Assembly (NCBI GenBank): GCA_017387265.1
Contig: JAFOFM010000196.1
Coordinates: 1 to 11,570, forward strand
Direction: 5' to 3'
Origin: Peptococcaceae bacterium
GTDB taxonomy: Bacteria > Bacillota > Peptococcia > Peptococcales > Peptococcaceae
Length of the DNA: 11,570 nucleotides
Shown: one piece after another, positions 6,937 to 11,570 of the stretch
Layout of the letters: every line of letters begins with the position of its first letter
How positions within the stretch are numbered: the stretch's first letter is position 1
The notes under the pieces: model-generated
Database searches by the model: none
What the model saw: only the letters and a program-made list of their open reading frames with translations
Told to the model about the DNA's origin: nothing
Program-made: the position numbers and the translations under genes

Positions 6937-6946
6937 ATGCTATGAT
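6918..6946 (+). promoter_or_regulatory. trxB promoter overlapping the upstream terminator
   Basis: TATGAT (6941-6946) is preceded by TGC, giving an extended -10 (TATGCTATGAT). Exactly 17 bases upstream lies TTGCTC (6918-6923), 4 of 6 matches to TTGACA, which falls in the loop and first stem bases of the preceding terminator. Predicted start is near 6953, leaving a leader of about 50 bases before the trxB ATG. Confidence 0.55.
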
Positions 6947-7002
6947 TAACATATTGTAAACGATTAAAAACAAATAGCTATTTATATAAGGAGGATGCTT
7001 TT

Positions 7003-7911
7003 ATGTATGAAGTATTAGTTATCGGTGCCGGTCCGGCTGGTATGACTGCAGCTATTTATGCTGCCCGTGCAGGTTATAAAACTGCCATCTTAGAACACGG
7101 GGTTCCTGGCGGTCAGGCTGCCACCACCGATATGATTGAAAACTATCCTGGGTTCCCGGAAGGGATTTCCGGTCCGGAACTGATGATGAAATTCTTTGAA
7201 CAGACCCAGACCTTCGGCGTAGAAATGATTTACGAACAGGTACAGTCCATGGATGTAACTGGTGATATCAAAAAAGTAATCACTGATAAACAGACTATCG
7301 AAGCAAAAGCAGTTGTAATTGCATCCGGCGCAAAACCAAGAACACTGGGTGTTGCGAACGAAGGCCGTCTGCGCGGCCGCGGTGTCTCCTACTGTGCAAC
7401 CTGCGACGGCTTCTTCTTCCGTGACCAGCCAGTAGCAGTTGTAGGCGGCGGCGACACAGCTGTTGAAGAAGCAATGTACTTAACAAAAATGTGCTCCAGC
7501 GTTACTCTGATTCATCGCCGTGATGAACTGCGTGCTAATAAACTGGCACAGAGCCGTGCATTTGCAAATGAAAAACTGACTATCATTTACGACACTGTAG
7601 TAGATGATATCGTTGGGGAGGATAAAGTAACCCAGCTGAAACTGCGCAACAAAAAAACCGACGAAACCAGTACACTGGATGTAAACGGTGTATTCATCTT
7701 CGTAGGCTACCTGCCAAATGCCTCCTTCCTGCCTGCAGAACTGGAAGTAAACGAACAGGGTTATATCATCACTGACGAAGAAATGGCTACCAACGTACCT
7801 GGTGTATTTGCTGTCGGAGACGTTCGCCAGAAAAAACTGCGTCAGGTTACCACAGCTGTTGGCGACGGCGGTGCCGTTATGCACGGTATTGAAGAATACT
7901 TCAGAGGGTAA
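7003..7911 (+). CDS. trxB: Thioredoxin-disulfide reductase (NADPH)
   Basis: A 302-residue cytosolic flavoenzyme that passes electrons from NADPH through FAD and a redox cysteine pair to thioredoxin. The N-terminal FAD motif is GAGPAG (8-13), followed by GVPGGQAATTD (33-43). The redox-active CATC (131-134) sits in the NADPH domain. The nucleotide motif is GGGDTAVEEA (148-157), and HRRDELRA (171-178) is the Arg-rich NADPH-selective motif. FAVGDVR (269-275) is the C-terminal FAD motif. AAGGAGG (6988-6994) lies 8 bases before the ATG. Length and motifs are normal for low-molecular-weight TrxB. A ferredoxin-dependent form would lack the HRR motif, so NADPH dependence is likely. It is followed 17 bases later by a small membrane-protein gene in the same transcript. 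Confidence 0.96.
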   Translation: MYEVLVIGAGPAGMTAAIYAARAGYKTAILEHGVPGGQAATTDMIENYPGFPEGISGPELMMKFFEQTQTFGVEMIYEQVQSMDVTGDIKKVITDKQTIEAKAVVIASGAKPRTLGVANEGRLRGRGVSYCATCDGFFFRDQPVAVVGGGDTAVEEAMYLTKMCSSVTLIHRRDELRANKLAQSRAFANEKLTIIYDTVVDDIVGEDKVTQLKLRNKKTDETSTLDVNGVFIFVGYLPNASFLPAELEVNEQGYIITDEEMATNVPGVFAVGDVRQKKLRQVTTAVGDGGAVMHGIEEYFRG

Positions 7912-7928
7912 TAACAGGAGGCGTTACG

Positions 7929-8048
7929 ATGTATTTCAACCGAGATAAACAGAGTAAACTGCAGAAAGCCTTTCTAATCATTCTGGTTGCAATGATTTCC
8001 ATCGGTCTTCTGCTGCCATCGTTTGCATCGCTTCTGTATTATATTTAA
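7929..8048 (+). CDS. Small single-span membrane protein (39 aa) of unknown function
   Basis: A 39-residue ORF starting MYFNRDKQSKLQK. AGGAGG (7916-7921) lies 7 bases before its ATG, and the ORF starts only 17 bases after the trxB stop, so it should be made from the trxB transcript. Residues 1-13 are hydrophilic with Arg5, Lys7, Lys10 and Lys13. Residues 14-39 are an almost unbroken hydrophobic helix with one Pro (30), ending in YYI. The positive-inside rule predicts an N-in, single-pass topology. There is no cleavage site or lipobox. The plan resembles membrane miniproteins such as the listerial stressosome protein Prli42, but I see only a shared architecture and make no homology claim. A bidirectional terminator follows 35 bases later. 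The ideal ribosome site and codon-like composition make it a credible gene. Confidence 0.75.
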   Translation: MYFNRDKQSKLQKAFLIILVAMISIGLLLPSFASLLYYI

Positions 8049-8077
8049 TCATATATCCATAGCAATCATGAAACCAG

Positions 8078-8124
8078 CAAAAAACCGGCTGCTGCATATT
8101 TTGCAACAGCCGGTTCTATTTTTA
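8078..8124. terminator. Bidirectional terminator between convergent trxB and lipid kinase genes
   Basis: AACCGGCTG (8083-8091) pairs with CAGCCGGTT (8107-8115). Inside, after one mismatch, TGCA (8093-8096) pairs with TGCA (8102-8105) around TATTT. On the plus strand it is followed by CTATTTTTA. On the minus strand the stem runs into TTTTTT. It ends the trxB–miniprotein transcript from one side and the patatin–lipid kinase transcript from the other. Confidence 0.9.
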
Positions 8125-8151
8125 TGTCATACAATTCTATACGGTATATCG

Positions 8152-9132
8152 TTACAGTTTTTCTGCCACCCGATTGATTTCCGCTCTGGATTTCGCCCAG
8201 TGCTCCTCATAATTAGGCACCATAATCGTATACGCCGACGGAATAACTCCAATTCGCACATCCCGCAGGTTTCCACCGTCTTCTCCATCCAGTGTCCAGG
8301 AAATATCCTCACTGGAAAACATCCGCAAATCACTGGTATGGAACGCATAGAGGCACGGATTCGTCAAATCATTACGTAAAAGTGCAGCAACCGCACTCTG
8401 CAGCTCTGCCAGATTACGTGGTTTTTTCACCAGCAGAACTTCCAGCAGGCCATCATTCATAGATACCTCACCCGTTTTCCCCATTTTGAAACCGCCAACG
8501 GAAATAGAATTGGAAACCATCCCGAATAAAAACTCCCCGGTGATGGTTTCGCCGTTATGTTCAATGGTAAGCGGATAGGTTTTAATTTCGGCAAGCGATT
8601 TAATCCCTTCCAGAATATACGCTACACGCCCCAGCATATTTTTCATCGGCTGCGGTGTAGAATAACTTACTTCCGTAAACATCCCAAACGCCGCAACATA
8701 TACAAAATACTGATTGTTAAATTTCCCCGCATCACACACAAAAGGCTGCCCGTTTACAATGGCCTCTGTTGCATGGTGCACTTCTCGCGGCAGATTCAGA
8801 CTCACCGCAAAATCGTTGGTGGTCCCGGCCGGAATATATCCCAGCACCGGTTTGCTCTCACTATGCAAAAGCCCGTTTACCGCTTCGTTTAAAGTACCGT
8901 CCCCGCCGGAACATACTACCATGTCATACGCATGACCCTTTTCCCGGATAATATCGGTCACTTCCCCGGAATACTGGGTAGTACGCACTTCCACTTTCCA
9001 TTCTTTCTGTACAAACCGGTCAATCACGTCCAGCAGATTATTCCGGATTTCTGCTTTCCCGGCTTTTGGATTTACCAGAAACAGCAGTTCTTTCTGTCTG
9101 TTTTCTTCATTCTGTCCTTCTTGTCTCTGCAT
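8152..9132 (-). CDS. Diacylglycerol/sphingosine-kinase-type lipid kinase (YegS/DagK family)
   Basis: A 326-residue ATP-dependent lipid kinase of the YegS/BmrU/DgkB family, usually acting on diacylglycerol or related lipids at the inner face of the membrane. After a charged start of about 14 residues come FLVNPKAGK (18-26), SGGDGTLNE (75-83, the nucleotide loop), PAGTTNDFA (101-109), NDGLLEV (226-232) and LDGEDGG (281-287), whose DGE is the family's catalytic or metal-site motif. A longer form starting at GTG 9144 is possible, but that GTG is the end of AAGGAAGTG, a near-perfect ribosome site 9 bases before ATG 9130-9132, so the ATG is preferred. It follows the patatin-like gene by 23 bases, an apparent lipid-metabolism pair. 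The substrate cannot be read from sequence. Confidence 0.92.
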   Translation of the reverse strand: MQRQEGQNEENRQKELLFLVNPKAGKAEIRNNLLDVIDRFVQKEWKVEVRTTQYSGEVTDIIREKGHAYDMVVCSGGDGTLNEAVNGLLHSESKPVLGYIPAGTTNDFAVSLNLPREVHHATEAIVNGQPFVCDAGKFNNQYFVYVAAFGMFTEVSYSTPQPMKNMLGRVAYILEGIKSLAEIKTYPLTIEHNGETITGEFLFGMVSNSISVGGFKMGKTGEVSMNDGLLEVLLVKKPRNLAELQSAVAALLRNDLTNPCLYAFHTSDLRMFSSEDISWTLDGEDGGNLRDVRIGVIPSAYTIMVPNYEEHWAKSRAEINRVAEKL

Positions 9133-9141
9133 TTCTTTCTG

Positions 9142-9150
9142 CACTTCCTT
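9142..9150 (-). promoter_or_regulatory. Ribosome binding site that decides the lipid kinase start
   Basis: AAGGAAGTG on the minus strand differs by one base from the ideal AAGGAGGTG and lies 9 bases before ATG 9132-9130. The in-frame GTG that would add four residues is part of this site, which argues against it being the start. Confidence 0.6.
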
Positions 9151-9155
9151 CTCTC

Positions 9156-9995
9156 TTAAAACAATGCAGCAATTTCATCTATGCGCTTTTCCGCCAGCCG
9201 GTATCCATACTCATAGCTGGCTACAATTTTATTCACGTCTTTTTCCATACTGTCAATAATACCTTCTTCGGCCGGACGCAGTACAATAGCCTTACCCTGC
9301 CGTTCCAGTTCATCGCAGTACCGAACCGTTTCATTATAAGTTTCATGTCTTGTTAAAAGCGGCTCTACCAGATTCGGATATTTTCGTTTTAAGGCACGAA
9401 CAGCCAGCTTATTGCTTGTACCCAGTTTTTTCTCATAACCAATTGGGCGCGTCAGCACAATCAGCAGCTTCTCGTTACCGTCAGCCAGTGCTTTTCGCAC
9501 AGGAATCGGATCACAGATACCTCCATCATAATATACCTCGCCACCGATTTTTACCTCTGGAAACATCAGCGGAATGGCACAGGTGGCTTTTACCATCGTG
9601 TTCTTTTTGTCCAGCTGTTTGCCATCCAGATATTCGCTTTTCCCGGTACGGGCATTGGTTACCCCCACAAGAAAGGTCCCTTCATATTTTGCAAACGCTT
9701 CCCAGTCAAAAGGAATCAGCTTGTTTGGAATCTCTTCAAAAACGAATTCAATCCCGAAAGGACTTCTGCATTTCAGAAAATTCCCTGCCCCCAGATATCG
9801 TTTATCATTCCGGTATTGCCGTAAAATTTCAAGATTACGTCCAATCTGACGGGATGCATAGGAAAACCCATCGGTAATTCCGGCGGATACACCAATGCAA
9901 TACGGAAACATAATATCATGTTTCACCAGCGCATCCATTACACCTGCGCTGAAAATAGGGCGAAATGTTCCACCTTCCAGAACCAGACCTGGCAT
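9156..9995 (-). CDS. Patatin-like phospholipase family protein
   Basis: A 279-residue predicted serine lipase/acyl hydrolase of the bacterial patatin group (RssA/YjjU-like). The N-terminal oxyanion-hole segment is EGGTFRPIFSAGVMD (7-21). GVSAG (35-39) gives nucleophile Ser37, and YYDGGICDPIPV (155-166) gives the catalytic-dyad Asp157. All dyad elements are present, so activity is expected. No signal peptide or membrane span is visible. The start is uncertain. ATG 9993-9995 is chosen, TTG 9999-10001 is two codons upstream, and a stop (TGA) precedes that. Neither has a clear Shine-Dalgarno sequence, unlike nearly all other genes here. The lipid kinase gene follows after 23 bases, so lipid turnover followed by phosphorylation is a plausible joint role, by inference only. 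Confidence 0.9.
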   Translation of the reverse strand: MPGLVLEGGTFRPIFSAGVMDALVKHDIMFPYCIGVSAGITDGFSYASRQIGRNLEILRQYRNDKRYLGAGNFLKCRSPFGIEFVFEEIPNKLIPFDWEAFAKYEGTFLVGVTNARTGKSEYLDGKQLDKKNTMVKATCAIPLMFPEVKIGGEVYYDGGICDPIPVRKALADGNEKLLIVLTRPIGYEKKLGTSNKLAVRALKRKYPNLVEPLLTRHETYNETVRYCDELERQGKAIVLRPAEEGIIDSMEKDVNKIVASYEYGYRLAEKRIDEIAALF

Positions 9996-10038
9996 TATCA
10001 ATCACTCACATTCTTCTGTACACCTTTTATTTTATCGC

Positions 10039-10047
10039 ATCATATCA
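10039..10047 (-). promoter_or_regulatory. Possible extended -10 of the patatin–lipid kinase operon
   Basis: On the minus strand TGATATGAT gives an extended -10 with TATGAT at 10044-10039. The sequence 17 bases upstream (TGAACC) is a weak -35. Another TATAAT (10052-10047) overlaps it without a better -35. Predicted start is near 10032, about 37 bases before the ATG. Confidence 0.35.
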
Positions 10048-10154
10048 TTATAATACTGTTAGGTTCATATATATTATATCATGATACTATTCTCCATGTT
10101 ACAAAAAATGCCCTGCATAAAATCTTTTTTATGTCATAACATTGCAAGAAATAC

Positions 10155-10183
10155 TTTTCATTCGTTTATATGTATGTTATAAT
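10155..10183 (+). promoter_or_regulatory. Extended -10 promoter for the cytidylate-kinase-like gene
   Basis: A perfect TATAAT (10178-10183) is preceded by TGT, forming an extended -10, with TTTTCA (10155-10160; 4 of 6 to TTGACA) 17 bases upstream. Predicted start is near 10190, leaving a leader of about 67 bases in front of AGGAGG. It is the best-looking promoter in the window. Confidence 0.7.
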
Positions 10184-10256
10184 AATCACAAAGGAATAGA
10201 AATTTTATCCTTCCTTATTTCATCATCTTTATTTTATAACCGCAGGAGGAATTAAT

Positions 10257-10856
10257 ATGGCTAACATGGTTATTACAATCGGACGTGAATACGGCAGTGG
10301 CGGCCACGAAATCGGCCAGAAACTCGCTAAAGAATTAGGTTTCTCTTTCTATGACAAGGATTTATTAAAAATCGTTGCGGAAAAAAGCGGTATCGACGAA
10401 CAGGTTCTGCTGAAAGCAGACGAATCTGCATCGAACCCTCTGTTCGCACCTTATTATCCACCATCTATCGATCCAGGTTCTTTAAATGACCGCGTATTTA
10501 AAATGCAGTCTGACCTGATTAAAGAAAAAGCAGATACTGAAAACTGCGTTATCGTTGGCCGTTGCGCAAACTACGTACTGGAAGACCGCGAAAATATTAT
10601 CCGCGTATTCATTTACGCAGATGTTGAAAAACGTATCAACCGCATTATGAGCCGTCACGGTATTGCAGATCGTGATGTAGCTGTAAAATTAATCAAAAAA
10701 GTTGACAAACAGCGTCGCGCTTACTATCAGTTCTACAGCGAAATGAAATGGGGCCGTGTTGAAGGTCAGGACTTAATGATTAACAGTGGTCTGTTAGGTG
10801 TTGATGGTACCGTTGCTTTACTGAAAGCAGCCGTAGAAGCAAAAATGGGTAAATAA
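10257..10856 (+). CDS. Cytidylate-kinase-like family protein
   Basis: A 199-residue P-loop protein of the cytidylate kinase-like group (Cytidylate_kin2). Visible are ITIGREYGSGGHEIG (6-20), a degenerate P-loop with GREYGSGG and no Lys as is usual in this group, FYDKDLL (31-37), IVGRCANYVL (99-108), the lid-like Arg-rich segment RINRIMSRHGIADRD (126-140) and DKQRRAYYQFY (150-160). True CMP kinases (Cmk, about 220 residues) carry GPxGxGKS/T, so CMP kinase activity should not be assumed. Its natural substrate is unknown to me. AGGAGG (10244-10249) is 7 bases before the ATG. It is a single-gene transcript with its own promoter and terminator, divergent from the patatin operon. Its clear regulatory signals suggest good expression. 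Confidence 0.9.
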   Translation: MANMVITIGREYGSGGHEIGQKLAKELGFSFYDKDLLKIVAEKSGIDEQVLLKADESASNPLFAPYYPPSIDPGSLNDRVFKMQSDLIKEKADTENCVIVGRCANYVLEDRENIIRVFIYADVEKRINRIMSRHGIADRDVAVKLIKKVDKQRRAYYQFYSEMKWGRVEGQDLMINSGLLGVDGTVALLKAAVEAKMGK

Positions 10857-10886
10857 TAATTTCCCTGAGAATGAACTGTAAATAGC

Positions 10887-10920
10887 AAAGCCGGGACATT
10901 TTGATATGTCCCGGCTTTTT
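10887..10920. terminator. Bidirectional terminator between the cytidylate-kinase-like and sirtuin-like genes
   Basis: AAAGCCGGGACAT (10887-10899) pairs over 13 bp with ATGTCCCGGCTTT (10906-10918) around the loop TTTGAT. On the plus strand the T-run is CTTTTT. On the minus strand the stem ends in CTTTGCTATTT. It sits between the two convergent stop codons. Confidence 0.88.
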
Positions 10921-10944
10921 GTGTGTTTCTTCACGTATTGTGCC

Positions 10945-11570
10945 TTATTTATGTGCTGCCAGTGCCGGCAGAGCTTCACTAATATTAACCCCTGCACAAA
11001 TTGCTTTGCTTCGGTTTTCTTCTACACAAAGCGGATGCATCGTGTTAATGCGAATCAGTGTTGCCTGTTTGTGATTCATAACAATCTGTTCAAACGGGAA
11101 CCGGATCAGTTCCGGCATTGTGTAGCCTACACCCAGTTCCAGAATAACCAGTTTATTACGGGCAGAACCGTTGATAAAACGGAAATAGGCGCTGTTTTTC
11201 TCCTGATACGGTTCATCACAGAACTTGCTTCCGGTATAGACATTCATCACAAGCGGTGCACCGCAATGCGGACATACTGGTACAAAGGACGGGTCCTCTT
11301 CTACTTTGCTGAAGAACTGTTTCCCGATCCAGCTGTGGTTCTGACAGTTTTTACTGCACTGCACACGGGCCATATCGCCCTGCGCCTTGTAAATACGCGC
11401 CAGTTCCAGCCCGCTATAAAACAGAAAACCATCCGGATTGCTGTCGATGATAAAATAGTCTTTTCCTTTCAGAAGTTCTGCCAGCTGTTTATATAATTCC
11501 GGCACCTCTTTATTCAGACGCTGTTCCTTAATATATGGCATCCAGAATGGCCAGTATTGATCCCCTGTCA
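10945..11570 (-). CDS. Sirtuin-like NAD-dependent protein, 5' end outside the window (SirTM-like)
   Basis: The reading frame runs open through the window edge. An internal Met at 11539-11541 is preceded in frame by TGDQYWPFW, so this is the C-terminal part of a longer Sir2-family protein whose N-terminal NAD-binding motif is off-window. Numbering from that Met, 198 residues are seen. FIIDSNPDGF (30-39) corresponds to the sirtuin N-x-D motif. YKAQGDMARVQC (51-62) has Gln54 where classical sirtuins have the catalytic His. C62, C66, C90 and C93 (CSKNC…CPHC) form the zinc module. ELGVGYTMPELIRFPFE (135-151) is the C-terminal NAD-domain block. Gln for His is known in the SirTM class, which ADP-ribosylates lipoylated GcvH-like proteins, but no macrodomain or lipoate gene is visible. 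Transcription ends at the shared terminator. Confidence 0.85.
   Translation of the reverse strand, partial: TGDQYWPFWMPYIKEQRLNKEVPELYKQLAELLKGKDYFIIDSNPDGFLFYSGLELARIYKAQGDMARVQCSKNCQNHSWIGKQFFSKVEEDPSFVPVCPHCGAPLVMNVYTGSKFCDEPYQEKNSAYFRFINGSARNKLVILELGVGYTMPELIRFPFEQIVMNHKQATLIRINTMHPLCVEENRSKAICAGVNISEALPALAAHK

Noticed and set aside
10077..10086. Palindrome TATCATGATA between the divergent patatin and cytidylate-kinase-like genes
   Set aside because: It is short and A/T-rich in an A/T-rich region and matches no operator I know. It is too likely by chance.

Overview
The window looks like ordinary chromosomal DNA of a Bacillota (Firmicutes) species with mid-range GC. The main evidence is gene order: sua5/tsaC – low-molecular-weight phosphatase – rpiB – DUF436 – glyA follows the Bacillus subtilis ywlC–(ywlD)–ywlE–ywlF–ywlG–glyA order, with ywlD missing. 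Strong AGGAGG-type ribosome binding sites and a LysM–G5–M23 wall hydrolase fit the same phylum. I could not settle the class. A Negativicutes origin is possible, but nothing in the window proves it.

Layout. Positions 61-5053 are all minus strand: an M20-family amidase/carbamoylase gene, then the ywl-like cluster (L-threonylcarbamoyladenylate synthase, a phosphatase that may act on phospho-arginine, RpiB, a DUF436 protein, GlyA), closed by a rho-independent terminator just downstream of glyA. A 415-base divergent region (5054-5468) carries a promoter for each direction, a WalR/YycF-like direct repeat, and a leader hairpin between the Shine-Dalgarno-like sequence and the start of the wall hydrolase gene. 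From 5469 the plus strand carries the membrane-anchored LysM–G5–M23 peptidase, its terminator, trxB, and a 39-residue single-span membrane protein. A bidirectional terminator at 8078-8124 separates these from the convergent minus-strand pair of a patatin-like lipase and a YegS/DagK-type lipid kinase. Divergent from that pair is a plus-strand cytidylate-kinase-like NTPase, which converges through another bidirectional terminator on a sirtuin-like gene whose 5' end lies beyond the window.

How the genes relate. The ywl-like cluster combines tRNA t6A modification, phosphoprotein dephosphorylation, pentose phosphate isomerisation and one-carbon metabolism. It is conserved housekeeping rather than one pathway. 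The patatin–lipid kinase pair plausibly acts on membrane glycerolipids. The wall hydrolase appears to have its own regulated promoter.

I found no mobile element, CRISPR array, tRNA or rRNA, and no clear new multi-gene system. The observations most worth following up are the WalR-like box in front of the M23 hydrolase, the unusual translation-initiation region of that gene, the small membrane protein behind trxB, the Thr-type P-loop of the phosphatase, and the sirtuin whose catalytic His is replaced by Gln.
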